Shown here one piece after another: positions 9,127 to 17,503 of a stretch of DNA of 64,000 bases. This DNA comes from Virgibacillus oceani. Lineage in GTDB: Bacteria; Bacillota; Bacilli; Bacillales; Amphibacillaceae. The translations under genes and the position numbers were made by a program. How positions within the stretch are numbered: position 1 is the stretch's first letter; every line of letters begins with the position of its first letter. The stretch spans positions 1 to 64,000 of the forward strand of contig NZ_BMFR01000012.1 of the NCBI RefSeq assembly GCF_014638995.1. The letters are read 5' to 3'. The notes below the pieces were generated by a model. It was not told where the DNA came from, searched no databases, and saw nothing but the letters and a program-made list of their open reading frames with translations.

Positions 9127-9535
9127 CGTAAAATGCGACGTAAATACTTGTGGTGATTTTGCATTATTTTGGACGCTCTTTGGTCCCGCAGCCCGTATAC
9201 ACTTCGCTTTCCGTGGGCGGCTGATGAGCCTCCTCACGCTGGGTGTTCGTCGTGTTGCAAGCATTTTCGGTGATGCTGCACTCCTCACAACTCGTAGCTT
9301 ATGCGGTGGATGTTTTGCTCGTCGCTCCGGGGTCTCACCGATGCCTCATCTCCCACAGGAGTCTCCGTGTATACGGGCTGCTAGTATAAGGGTAAATGAT
9401 TTTTCTATTTCGTTCTACTCATCATTGCAATGAGATTATAATGCACTACATATGATATTGTCGGTTATTTTATAATATTCTCAAGCTAGTTTTAATTTAA
9501 CGGAATATGAATTATTCCTTACGTCGCAGTTTACG
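9127..9535. repeat. MITE-like element, short copy, 17-bp terminal inverted repeats
   Basis: Left end CGTAAAATGCGACGTAA (9127-9143) and right end TTACGTCGCAGTTTACG (9519-9535) are inverted repeats with one mismatch. Bases 9127-9386 are the same as 44767-45026 with two substitutions. Inside, 9189-9202 and 9367-9380 form a perfect 14-bp stem (CAGCCCGTATACAC). Bases 9387-9518 are AT-rich and unlike the other copy. An open frame through this region is an artefact. Most of the 649-bp gap between queT and the ABC exporter gene is this element plus the riboswitch; 9536-9648 shows nothing. Confidence 0.8.
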
Positions 9536-9648
9536 TCAAATACGTATTAAGATCCCACATTTTAAAAAGTAACATTCTAAATTTCCTGTCCTGTATTCGT
9601 TCGTTTTTTGAGCCGAACGTAATTTCCCAGCCACCAATTTTAGTTTTG

Positions 9649-11382
9649 CTATGTCAATTGCTGTTCTGCAAATTCGCGGTACAATGGATGGGATTTTGTT
9701 AGGTCCTGGTGAGTTCCGCTGCCGGTTACTTGCCCGTTCTCGATAAAAATTATCTTATCAGCGTCAACAATTGTTGATAATCGATGGGCAATGACAAAGG
9801 TGGTTCGTCCTTCCATTAAACGTGTTAATGCTTGTTGGACAATACCTTCTGACTGACTATCTAAGCTTGCCGTTGCCTCATCCATCATAAGAATCTTAGG
9901 ATCACGCAAGAAAGCACGTGCGATGGCAATTCGCTGTCGCTGACCACCAGATAATTTTACGCCTCGTTCTCCAACTTCTGTGTCCAATCCACTCGGAAAT
10001 GCTTTGATAAATTGGGAAGCATAGGCCATTTCAGCTACTTCCCACAATCGTTCATCAGAAATTTCCTGATCGTTTAGACCATAGCATAGATTTTCCCGGA
10101 TTGTACCTGCCATCATCGCACTTTCCTGTGAAACATAGCCAATTTGACTGCGCCACGATTCCATCGATAAATCTTTAATAGGAATCGTACCAATTCGAAT
10201 TTCTCCCGAATCTGGTTCGTAAAAGCGTTCGAGCAGACCGAACATCGTCGTTTTACCCCCGCCGCTTGGTCCGGCAAAAGCAATCATTTCACCTGGACGG
10301 GCTTCAAGTGAAATATTTTTTAGCACTGGTTCATCATCACTATAGGAAAATGAAACATCCTGGACAAAAACAGTTTCATTCGTAATATCTTTATGGATGC
10401 CATCCTGCCCCTCTTCCAGTGATACATCCAGTATTTCAATAATCCGCTCCGTTGCACCTTTGGCTTTTTGTAATTGGGTAAAAAACATTGCAAATGATGT
10501 AATTGGAAAAACGATTTGAAACAGGTAGAGCAAAAATGCAACAAGTGAACCAGTAGACATGGAGCCTTCTGCGACTCGTATTCCTCCATAACCGATAATA
10601 ACGACAATAACTACCATGATAATAAGGTAGATCAGTGGACCAATCAGGGCAAAAATACGTGCTTCTTTTAAGCCGAAGTTCAGTAATTTCCCAATTCCGG
10701 AAATACCTTTTGATTGTTCGGACTGTTCTGCTGTCGAGGATTTCATCAAGCGGATTTCACTTAATGTTTGCTGGATATCACCTTGGAAACCAGCTGTCTC
10801 ATCTTGCAAGCCACGTGAGATTTTTGCCATTTGCTTGCCAAGGGGCATCATAATAGCTATTGTTACAGGAACGGAGAGCAGCATCAATAGTGTCATTTTC
10901 CAATCCATAATAAGTAAAATGATAATCGCACCGATAATCGAAATAATCCCTGTTATGAATTGTGGAAAATGCTGTGAAATTAAGTCTTTTACGATGCCTG
11001 TATCGTTAACAACACGGCTTACTGATTCACCGCTTTTTTTCTTATCAAAATAGCTGACCGGCAGCCGAATTAGCTTTAGCCACATCAGCTCTCTTAATCT
11101 GGCAACAATCTTTTGGCCAACTGCAGCAAGCAAATACGTAGATACACCATCTAAAACAGCTTGCAAAATAAACACAACTCCAATCGCAATGATGAGCGTG
11201 ATACTTAGCGATTCAACGGAGAAGCCATCTACCAATTCCCTTGTTAATAACGGTATAGAAAGACCAACAAGGGTTGTAAAAACACTGCCTATGAGACCTA
11301 TTGTCAGTGCAATTTTAGGAATGTTGGTTGACATTAGCAGGGATAAAAAAGGTTTTAGGCTTTCGTTTTTTGATTTTTCCAT
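9649..11382 (-). CDS. Multidrug ABC exporter half-transporter, BmrA/LmrA type
   Basis: Exporter with a transmembrane domain (six helices, about residues 15-300) fused to an ATPase domain, working as a homodimer in the membrane. ATPase motifs: Walker A GPSGGGKTT, Q-loop YVSQES, signature LSGGQRQR, Walker B ILMMDEATASLD, switch His in VIAHRLST. The start chosen (MEKSKNES) has AGGAG eight bases upstream; an in-frame ATG at 11403 has no good ribosome-binding site. About 577 residues is typical of BmrA. The UvrA-like gene lies 114 bp upstream on the same strand, so they may be one operon under the divergent MerR-type regulator. Substrates are likely hydrophobic drugs. Confidence 0.93.
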   Translation of the reverse strand: MEKSKNESLKPFLSLLMSTNIPKIALTIGLIGSVFTTLVGLSIPLLTRELVDGFSVESLSITLIIAIGVVFILQAVLDGVSTYLLAAVGQKIVARLRELMWLKLIRLPVSYFDKKKSGESVSRVVNDTGIVKDLISQHFPQFITGIISIIGAIIILLIMDWKMTLLMLLSVPVTIAIMMPLGKQMAKISRGLQDETAGFQGDIQQTLSEIRLMKSSTAEQSEQSKGISGIGKLLNFGLKEARIFALIGPLIYLIIMVVIVVIIGYGGIRVAEGSMSTGSLVAFLLYLFQIVFPITSFAMFFTQLQKAKGATERIIEILDVSLEEGQDGIHKDITNETVFVQDVSFSYSDDEPVLKNISLEARPGEMIAFAGPSGGGKTTMFGLLERFYEPDSGEIRIGTIPIKDLSMESWRSQIGYVSQESAMMAGTIRENLCYGLNDQEISDERLWEVAEMAYASQFIKAFPSGLDTEVGERGVKLSGGQRQRIAIARAFLRDPKILMMDEATASLDSQSEGIVQQALTRLMEGRTTFVIAHRLSTIVDADKIIFIENGQVTGSGTHQDLTKSHPLYREFAEQQLT

Positions 11383-11496
11383 TGTTTGTACTCCTGTCGT
11401 CATTTATTAAAAGAGAAGGTAAGGGCGTTTATGCTTGCCTGGATGAGCTATCCTAATAACCACAACCTTAAACGCCGTTTTTCTCCCTTTCCTGTC

Positions 11497-13965
11497 TTAC
11501 TTTAAGTTCAGATAAGCACCAGTATGAGAGTCTTTAGCATCAGCGATTTCTTCTGGGGTACCTTCAGCAACGACTCTTCCTCCAGCACTTCCGCCTTCTG
11601 GACCAAGATCAATTACCCAATCCGATTCACTAATCAGATCACTGTTATGTTCAACAACGATAACAGTATTTCCTGCATCTACAAGTCTATTTAAAAGTAA
11701 CAGTAACTGTTTAACATCTGTCGGATGCAGACCTGTTGATGGTTCGTCCAGCAAATAGAGTGTGTGGTTGGTTGTTTGTTTATTTAATTCTTTTGCTAGC
11801 TTTAGACGCTGTCCTTCACCACCAGATAATGTTGTAAGTGATTGTCCCCATTTCAGATAACCAAGCCCAATTTCATTTAATAATTGAACAATTGGAAATA
11901 ATTTTTTATGATCTTTAAAAAGAGGCAAGCTCTCTTCGATTGACATATCCAAAATGTTAGAAATGGAACAACCCTCGTAAGTGATCTGTAATATATTTTC
12001 TTTAAAACGTGAGCCATGGCAAACAGGACATTGTACTTCTATATCTGGGGAGAAATACATGGCTATCGAAACAAATCCAAGTCCCTGACAGTTTTCACAT
12101 CTCCCGCCAGGAGTGTTAAAGGAAAAGTCTTTTGGCTTCAGTTTATTTTCTTTCGCTTCAGGCAGACTGGCAAACAGATTTCGTATTAATGTAAAAGCCT
12201 CCGTGTATGTGGCAACATTTGAGCGCTGCATGCGACTTAGCGGTGACTGACTAACTTTAATTACTTTATTAACCGCCAAGAAACCAGAAATGCTATCACA
12301 ATCCTGATATATACCATCCTCGAAAGAAGCAAGTACATCGAAAATTAACGTAGATTTCCCGGATCCTGAAACACCCGTGACAGAAACAAGACAACCTAAT
12401 GGGATGGATACCGTTACATTTTTTAAATTATGTTTCGTAGTGTTATGAATGGTCAAAAACTGTCCGGTACCTTTTCGGCGATTCTTAGATGGTAAAGGTC
12501 TTTCTCTTAAAAATGCTCCTGTAATGGACTGCTCTTGTGTCATTAGTCTGTCCAATGTTCCTTCTCCTACTACAGTCCCGCCGTGTATACCCGCACCAGG
12601 TCCTATGTCAATAATATGATCCGCCTCTTTCATTACATCTAAATCGTGCTCAATGACAAGAACAGTATTTCCTAAGTCTCTGAGCTGCTTCATAATGGTT
12701 ACTAACCCTTTTGTATCTTTTGGATGAAGGCCCAAAGTTGGCTCATCTAGAATATAGAGGACCCCTGTCAGTCCTGAACCGAGAATGGATGCTAACCTCA
12801 GCCGCTGCGCTTCCCCTCCAGAAAGTGTTATTGTCTGTCTGTCGAGTGATAAATATCCTAAACCTACATGGACAATTCGATTTACCTTTGAAATTAAGTC
12901 TAGTAAAAACGTTTCTACAACCGCATAATCATCTGAATCAAGTGACTTTTGAAGTTTTAACAACCAAGAATGCATTGCTTCAATAGATAAGGTTGAAACA
13001 TCTGTGATTGGGGCACCCGCGACTAGTACTTCCCTGCTTTCCTTTTTAAGCCGTTTACCATTACAATCGGGACAAGACTGGGAAAAGAAATAAGCAGCCT
13101 CCCCTGAATGACCATCTTTTTCTTTGTATCTTCTCCACATACCAGTAAGAATTCCTTCAAACTTTCCTTTCCCAACAGTTTTAGGTGGCTTTACATTTGG
13201 AAAATGGGAAGAAAAGACTTCACTTTCCACGCCATAATACAGTAAGTCCCGTTGTACATCGTCAAAATCCTTCAAAGGCAGATTCTCATCGAACGGTATT
13301 CCGTAATGATTGGCAGCTGCCTTTAAAATATTCCTTTGGTAATCACCGTATGTTCCATTCCAAATGCTGATCCTGACACAGCCTTCACGTAAACTCAAAT
13401 CTTCATCGAAAACAGATTCTAAATGAATGTCCACTACATTGCCAAGACCACCACATGTCGTGCATGCACCCTCCAATGTATTATACGAGAAGTGTGAACG
13501 TGTAAGTTTTTCTATAAGGTGATGGCAATTTGGACAGTGAATATATTGTTTAGATGAGTCTTCATGGTCTTCACCTTTTTCAAGGGTAGGAAAAATTGCA
13601 GTTTGACAGTTAGGACAAAGGCGTTCACCCAATTTTTCATAGATCAATCGTAAATACGTATACATATCTGTTATGGTTCCAACTGTGGAACGGGGATTCC
13701 GGTTTGTCACATGCTGGCCGACACTAATAGAGGGGGACAAGCCAATCATGGAATCAACTTTTGGTTTACTGAATCCATCTGTTGCCATCCCCATCGATTC
13801 CATATATTGTCTTTGGCTTTCCCTTTGCAGCGTATCCATTGCCAACGTCGATTTTCCAGATCCGGATGGTCCAGTCAATACGACGAGCTTATGCTTGGGA
13901 ATCGAAAGTGTAATATTTTTAAGATTATTCTCCCGTGCACCTTTGATAATAATAGTGTCTTTCAA
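11497..13965 (-). CDS. UvrA-like ABC ATPase (short UvrA paralogue, drug-resistance type)
   Basis: An 822-residue paralogue of excinuclease subunit A, shorter than housekeeping UvrA (about 950). Two ABC ATPase cores are present: Walker A GPSGSGKSTL near residue 33 and GVSGSGKSTL near 533, with signatures ITLSGGEAQR and TTLSGGEGQR and Walker B segments LYILDEPTLGLHP and LYLLDEPSTGLHP. Zinc-binding cysteine pairs occur at CPNC (two), CTTC, CPDC, CENC and CPVC. Translation starts at TTG with AGGAGGAATTACC upstream. In actinomycete drug producers and in Bacillus such paralogues (DrrC/UvrA2 class) accompany exporters and MerR-like regulators and are linked to resistance against DNA-binding drugs; that role is inferred here from the neighbours. 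Confidence 0.9.
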   Translation of the reverse strand: MKDTIIIKGARENNLKNITLSIPKHKLVVLTGPSGSGKSTLAMDTLQRESQRQYMESMGMATDGFSKPKVDSMIGLSPSISVGQHVTNRNPRSTVGTITDMYTYLRLIYEKLGERLCPNCQTAIFPTLEKGEDHEDSSKQYIHCPNCHHLIEKLTRSHFSYNTLEGACTTCGGLGNVVDIHLESVFDEDLSLREGCVRISIWNGTYGDYQRNILKAAANHYGIPFDENLPLKDFDDVQRDLLYYGVESEVFSSHFPNVKPPKTVGKGKFEGILTGMWRRYKEKDGHSGEAAYFFSQSCPDCNGKRLKKESREVLVAGAPITDVSTLSIEAMHSWLLKLQKSLDSDDYAVVETFLLDLISKVNRIVHVGLGYLSLDRQTITLSGGEAQRLRLASILGSGLTGVLYILDEPTLGLHPKDTKGLVTIMKQLRDLGNTVLVIEHDLDVMKEADHIIDIGPGAGIHGGTVVGEGTLDRLMTQEQSITGAFLRERPLPSKNRRKGTGQFLTIHNTTKHNLKNVTVSIPLGCLVSVTGVSGSGKSTLIFDVLASFEDGIYQDCDSISGFLAVNKVIKVSQSPLSRMQRSNVATYTEAFTLIRNLFASLPEAKENKLKPKDFSFNTPGGRCENCQGLGFVSIAMYFSPDIEVQCPVCHGSRFKENILQITYEGCSISNILDMSIEESLPLFKDHKKLFPIVQLLNEIGLGYLKWGQSLTTLSGGEGQRLKLAKELNKQTTNHTLYLLDEPSTGLHPTDVKQLLLLLNRLVDAGNTVIVVEHNSDLISESDWVIDLGPEGGSAGGRVVAEGTPEEIADAKDSHTGAYLNLK

Positions 13966-14006
13966 GGTAATTCCTCCTTTTAACGCTTTTATAAATTAAT
14001 TGTATA

Positions 14007-14044
14007 ACATTAATGCAAGTCTAAAGGTTGATAAAAATTAATGT
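14007..14044. promoter_or_regulatory. Inverted repeat in the divergent UvrA-like/MerR promoter region
   Basis: ACATTAAT (14007-14014) and ATTAATGT (14037-14044) form a perfect 8-bp inverted repeat with 22 bp between them, in the 168-bp space between the divergent genes. A candidate binding site for the tandem-MerR regulator. Confidence 0.4.
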
Positions 14045-14133
14045 TGAAACAAAGGGCTTAGAAGCTAATTATCCGTCATTGGACTTTAATCTTTTTTAAT
14101 AATGTTTTAAACTGCTATTAAGGAGGAATTCCA

Positions 14134-14835
14134 ATGATTAAACCGATTGATATTGCACGAAAATTAAATATTAGTACAAGTGCATTACGGCATTATGAAT
14201 CATGGGGAATCGTCCCAAAAGCCGAGCGTGCAGCAAATGGATATCGAATATATACGGAAGTGCATGCAGCATATTTTGAATGTATTCGATCAATGAGTAC
14301 AGGGTTTGGGATGGAAGTAGTCCGGAAGGTTATGCCATTAATCCATGAAAACAAAGTTGCTGATGCACTTTGGATTGTTAATAATGTACAGGTGAATTTA
14401 TTTAAAGAGAAACAAAAGGCTGAGCAGGCAATGAAGGTACTTAGTCATGAAGAGTTAGAAAAGTTTGACGCCCGAAATGACAAGAAATGGTATACGATAA
14501 AAGAAGCGGCAGAAGAAATTGGGGTGACTAACTCGACATTACGGCATTGGGAGAAAGAAAGATTAATTGTACCCAAGCGCGATCAGGGAAATGGATACAG
14601 GATGTACAGTCAAAGTGATTTGCGCAAATTGCTGATCATCCGTACATTAAGGACCGCGGTATATTCCCTTGATATTGTTCGAAATGTCCTTAAGGAAGTG
14701 GACCATAATAGTATTTCACACGCAATAAAAATAGTCAGGGATTCCTTATTCCATATGGATAATTTGATTAAGGAACAGCTCCGTGGTCAGTATTATTTAT
14801 ATAAACTTTGTGAAATAGCAGGCAGGCAAAAGTAA
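14134..14835 (+). CDS. Tandem MerR-type regulator (two helix-turn-helix domains)
   Basis: Two MerR-like winged-helix DNA-binding domains in one 233-residue chain: the first at about 3-70 (IDIARKLNISTSALRHYES ... NGYRIY) and the second at about 117-190 (YTIKEAAEEIGVTNSTLRHW ... NGYRMY). There is no obvious effector domain beyond the helical linkers. This is the layout of TioE-like regulators. AAGGAGGAATTCC precedes the ATG. It is divergent from the UvrA-like/BmrA-like pair and is the probable regulator of them. Since two domains are in cis, it may bind as a monomer to a site normally filled by a dimer; that is an inference. Confidence 0.87.
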   Translation: MIKPIDIARKLNISTSALRHYESWGIVPKAERAANGYRIYTEVHAAYFECIRSMSTGFGMEVVRKVMPLIHENKVADALWIVNNVQVNLFKEKQKAEQAMKVLSHEELEKFDARNDKKWYTIKEAAEEIGVTNSTLRHWEKERLIVPKRDQGNGYRMYSQSDLRKLLIIRTLRTAVYSLDIVRNVLKEVDHNSISHAIKIVRDSLFHMDNLIKEQLRGQYYLYKLCEIAGRQK

Positions 14836-14911
14836 TATGACAAGGAAAATCACTCCCCTATATAAATGCCTGACCATAATTGCAGAAATAAAATTTGCGA
14901 AAATTAGAAAA

Positions 14912-14935
14912 CACCCTTCCATAATCGGAAAGGTG
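14912..14935 (-). terminator. Terminator after the small membrane ORF
   Basis: CACCTTTCC / GGAAGGGTG hairpin when read on the minus strand, followed by TTTTC. It may also serve the MerR-type gene from the other side. Confidence 0.65.
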
Positions 14936-14943
14936 CCAATAGT

Positions 14944-15042
14944 CTAATCTCCCATATCCATTCCTTTAACAGTTACAACGGTTATAAATACAGTCACACA
15001 AATAATTGCGGTACAAACTATTAGTGCTGTTGGCAAGCCCAT
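14944..15042 (-). CDS. Small single-span membrane protein (32 residues)
   Basis: Peptide starting MGLPTALIVCTAI and ending VKGMDMGD, with one hydrophobic segment (about residues 3-24) and a short charged tail. An AAAGGAGG ribosome-binding site lies nine bases before the ATG and a terminator follows the stop, so it looks like a real gene. It starts 2 bp after the stop of the pentapeptide-repeat gene, on the same strand, and is probably the last gene of the PadR operon. Function unknown. Confidence 0.6.
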   Translation of the reverse strand: MGLPTALIVCTAIICVTVFITVVTVKGMDMGD

Positions 15043-15044
15043 AC

Positions 15045-15725
15045 TTATAATCCTCCTTTATGAATTATTACATTGCTGAGATCAGCGTCAGAAGCCTTTA
15101 GAAAGTTGTATGTTAGCTGATCCATCGTCGCTCCATTAAAATCGGCCTTTTTTAGATCGTTTCCACGGAATTGGACATTTGACCTGAAGGTTTCACCGTC
15201 AAAAACCAGACCAGTTAAATTACATCTTTTAAAATAAGTCCCAACATAAATACAATTGTTAAAGGTAACTTTGTTTAAATTTGAATTTCTAAATAATGTT
15301 TTGGTCAAATTGGCGTTTTCAAATGTGCATTCCGTTAAATCACTGCCTTTAAAGGTACTATTTTTTAAATCAGAATTACTGAAATCGGAGCGTTTTAAAT
15401 TACTGTAATTAAATTTGCCATCATGGACGGAAACAGATTGGAAGTCTGAATCTGTTAAGCGCTGTTTGGAAAAATTCATTTGAATCGCTTCCTCTAGCTC
15501 ATTGTACGAAAGGTTCAGTGTATCAATAAGCTCTGATACATCTCCGACAGAATCTATTGTCATTTGGTATGCATCTTGGTCACTATAACCATTTTGTTTA
15601 TGCTCGCTATATTTCTCTAACAAATTTTGCAATAGTTCTTCCTCAAATTCATTTGCACTCTTTATATCCTGATAAGGTGCAAAAATAGTGTGGACATACG
15701 CCTTTAGTTGTTCGTTCTTGTTCAC
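15045..15725 (-). CDS. HAAS-like domain plus pentapeptide-repeat protein
   Basis: The N-terminal 80 residues resemble the HAAS/DUF1700 region found in PadR-linked genes (LLEKYSEHKQNGYSDQDAY, DVSELIDTL). From about residue 95 to 215 there is a run of pentapeptide repeats (pattern A/S-D/N-L/F-x-x, such as NLKRSDFSNSDLKNSTF), predicted to fold as a right-handed beta-helix. A longer frame exists upstream, but a GTG start at 15725 preceded by AAGGAAAGG is the better start and leaves only 10 bp after the PadR stop. Pentapeptide proteins can mimic DNA and shield gyrase, but no such role can be shown here. Confidence 0.8.
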   Translation of the reverse strand: MNKNEQLKAYVHTIFAPYQDIKSANEFEEELLQNLLEKYSEHKQNGYSDQDAYQMTIDSVGDVSELIDTLNLSYNELEEAIQMNFSKQRLTDSDFQSVSVHDGKFNYSNLKRSDFSNSDLKNSTFKGSDLTECTFENANLTKTLFRNSNLNKVTFNNCIYVGTYFKRCNLTGLVFDGETFRSNVQFRGNDLKKADFNGATMDQLTYNFLKASDADLSNVIIHKGGL

Positions 15726-15735
15726 CTTTCCTTCC

Positions 15736-16083
15736 TTAGAGCAGTTTTTCCAGAATAAATTTTGCCTGCTCCCAGTTTCTTTTATTTTGCTTATACGTTT
15801 TTTCGCCGATTGGGGTAATTTTGTAATATTTTCTTCGCCCGCCTTGATTGGCATCACCCCAATAGGAAGTGATATTTCCTTCCTTTTCCAGACGTTTAAG
15901 GCTTGAGTACATTGTTGCTTCTTTTAATTCATAATTTTCACCTGAATTTGCGTAAATTAGCTTTGTAATTTGATAGCCATATTTATCTCCGCTAAGCAAA
16001 AGATTTAAAATCATGGTGTCAGTATGCCCGCGAAGAAGGTCGGACGATAGTTTTCCCTGAATCAATTCATCATCTCCTTGCAT
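15736..16083 (-). CDS. PadR-family transcriptional regulator (first of three)
   Basis: A 115-residue winged-helix repressor of the PadR-s2 type: LLRGHTDTMILNLLLSGDKYGYQI at the N-terminus (in two parts: LLRGHTDTMILNLL, DKYGYQITKLI), the wing with GGRRKYYKITPIG, and a short C-terminal helix. The ATG has a close GGAGATGATG-like site. It leads the operon with the pentapeptide protein. A perfect palindrome TACTGT-G-ACAGTA ten bases upstream (16093-16105) is the likely operator for autoregulation. Confidence 0.9.
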   Translation of the reverse strand: MQGDDELIQGKLSSDLLRGHTDTMILNLLLSGDKYGYQITKLIYANSGENYELKEATMYSSLKRLEKEGNITSYWGDANQGGRRKYYKITPIGEKTYKQNKRNWEQAKFILEKLL

Positions 16084-16092
16084 ATAACATAA

Positions 16093-16105
16093 TACTGTGA
16101 CAGTA
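16093..16105. promoter_or_regulatory. Candidate PadR operator
   Basis: TACTGTGACAGTA, a perfect 6-1-6 palindrome directly upstream of the PadR gene. Confidence 0.5.
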
Positions 16106-16272
16106 AAGGTAATATGATGAATGATGTATAAAATCAGTCTGGAGTCGTAGGAGTTCTACTTTGAGGGTGGGGCTTTTTTGTACGTGAATTTCGGTCAGGA
16201 AGCCGACGACTGGGAGTTTATTTCGATATATCATAACAATTGTAAGGAAGTTAAGAATGGGAGGAATTTTCG

Positions 16273-16407
16273 ATGGGATTTAATGAAGAATTGATTAGAA
16301 GCATTTCGGAAGCACGTATTGAAAGGATTAAAAAGATGACATACGGAAGGAAAAAGATCAATAGAGCGAACAAATTCAATTTGTTCAGAAAGAAAAGAAC
16401 ATCCTAA
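16273..16407 (+). CDS. Small basic protein (44 residues), unknown
   Basis: Begins MGFNEELIRSISEARIER and ends FRKKRTS; about a third of the residues are Lys or Arg, and the first 22 residues could form an amphipathic helix. It has a strong GGGAGG ribosome-binding site eight bases before the ATG. No family is recognised. A nucleic-acid or ribosome association is possible from charge alone, but this is a guess. Confidence 0.55.
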   Translation: MGFNEELIRSISEARIERIKKMTYGRKKINRANKFNLFRKKRTS

Positions 16408-16432
16408 CAAGAAAGATCATGTTAGGATGTTC
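16397..16432 (-). terminator. Terminator after terC, shared with the small basic gene
   Basis: GAACATCCTAAC / GTTAGGATGTTC perfect 12-bp stem; on the minus strand it is followed by TTTTCTTT. Confidence 0.85.
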
Positions 16433-16442
16433 AGAGATAGGA

Positions 16443-17210
16443 TTAATTATTTGTATCTTTTTTTGGACCAGTTTTACCTGAAACAAACCACCCGATAATG
16501 GCGATTGCAAGAAGGACTCCCCAGAAGGTAAGTGTCCATCCGGTACTATGCGGAAAGTCTTTTGGTAAGATTTCTACATGACTTAGTGTAATAACAGCGA
16601 GTTTGACCCCAACCCATGCAACGATCAAATAAGCGGTTGTTTCAAGACCTGGCCTGTCATCAAGAAGTTTAACAAACCAGTTAGCAGCGAATTTAATTAA
16701 AATTAAACCAGCAATTCCTGCGATCACGACGATTAGGAATTGTCCGCCATCCATTCCGCCAAATTGCGGCAGATCGGTTGGTGGCAGCACGATAGCAAGT
16801 GCCACAGCTGCAAGAATTGAATCGATCGCGAAGGCAAGGTCCGCTAAACCGATTTTGGCTACTGTTGGCCAGAAGCCTTTACCAGCGGATTCCTCCTCCA
16901 CATCATCCTTTTCATCCTTATCTGAACCGAAGACATTTCCGATTACATGCTTTAAGCCTAAATAAATCAAATATGCTGCACCGATTGCCTGTACCTGCCA
17001 TACATTTGCTATAAAGGATATCGCAAAAAGGGCAGCAAATCTAAAAACAAATGCCCCAATAATACCGTAATTGATTGCTTTCTTTTTTTGGTCATCTGGC
17101 AGGTGTTTTGCTATAACTGCCAGAACGAGTGCGTTGTCAGCAGACAAAATACCCTCTAGTCCAATTAGTATTAATAATGTCCATCCATATTCTAGCCAAA
17201 TTGATTCCAC
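16443..17210 (-). CDS. terC: TerC-family membrane protein, probable manganese exporter
   Basis: TerC family integral membrane protein with seven to eight helices and the family acidic motifs GLEGILSADNALVLA near the N-terminus and LADLAFAIDSILAAVA near the middle. Members help export Mn2+ and supply it to secreted enzymes. The frame extends upstream to an ATG at 17258, but that ATG lies inside the riboswitch terminator; a GTG at 17210 preceded by GGGAG is the proper start, giving 255 residues starting VESIWLEYGW. The yybP-ykoY riboswitch upstream supports Mn2+ as the signal. Confidence 0.92.
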   Translation of the reverse strand: MESIWLEYGWTLLILIGLEGILSADNALVLAVIAKHLPDDQKKKAINYGIIGAFVFRFAALFAISFIANVWQVQAIGAAYLIYLGLKHVIGNVFGSDKDEKDDVEEESAGKGFWPTVAKIGLADLAFAIDSILAAVALAIVLPPTDLPQFGGMDGGQFLIVVIAGIAGLILIKFAANWFVKLLDDRPGLETTAYLIVAWVGVKLAVITLSHVEILPKDFPHSTGWTLTFWGVLLAIAIIGWFVSGKTGPKKDTNN

Positions 17211-17238
17211 GTAGAATACTCCCTTCCAAAATAAAAAA

Positions 17239-17275
17239 TAGAGGCTTTTACCAATCAATGTGGTAAAGGCCTCTA
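17239..17275 (-). terminator. Expression-platform terminator of the Mn2+ riboswitch
   Basis: TAGAGGCCTTTACC / GGTAAAAGCCTCTA hairpin (minus strand) followed by TTTTTTATTTT, ending about 20 bases before the terC start. Confidence 0.85.
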
Positions 17276-17282
17276 AATTATA

Positions 17283-17403
17283 ATAAGACCTTTACCATCA
17301 TTGGCAAAGGTCTTGCTAACAACACCGTAAGTTGCCAGTAAAGCCGAGAGTCAAACGAACACTCTGTAATGACGACTATACTGTTAAAGCTACTCCCCTT
17401 TGA
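17283..17403 (-). promoter_or_regulatory. yybP-ykoY (manganese) riboswitch upstream of terC
   Basis: Read on the minus strand the region starts with AAAGGGGAGTAGC and contains AACTTACGGTGTTGTTAGC and GCAAGACCTTTGCC, the conserved parts of this class. The following ATGGTAAAGGTCTT can compete with the terminator stem. Mn2+ binding is expected to free an antiterminator and switch terC on. Confidence 0.88.
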
Positions 17404-17503
17404 AATTCTATTATTATTTAATCATTTTATTAATCATATGTCAATATTAAGCAATGGTGAGTACCTTTCCCTGTATTATTTTTTGTTTGATAGTGTGATT
17501 TAT

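Noticed and set aside
9026..9433. A 135-codon open frame and similar frames (9013-9288, 44723-44941) over the repeat
   Set aside because: They follow the hairpin module that is copied at 44767 and have no ribosome-binding site; the frame exists only because the repeat lacks stops.
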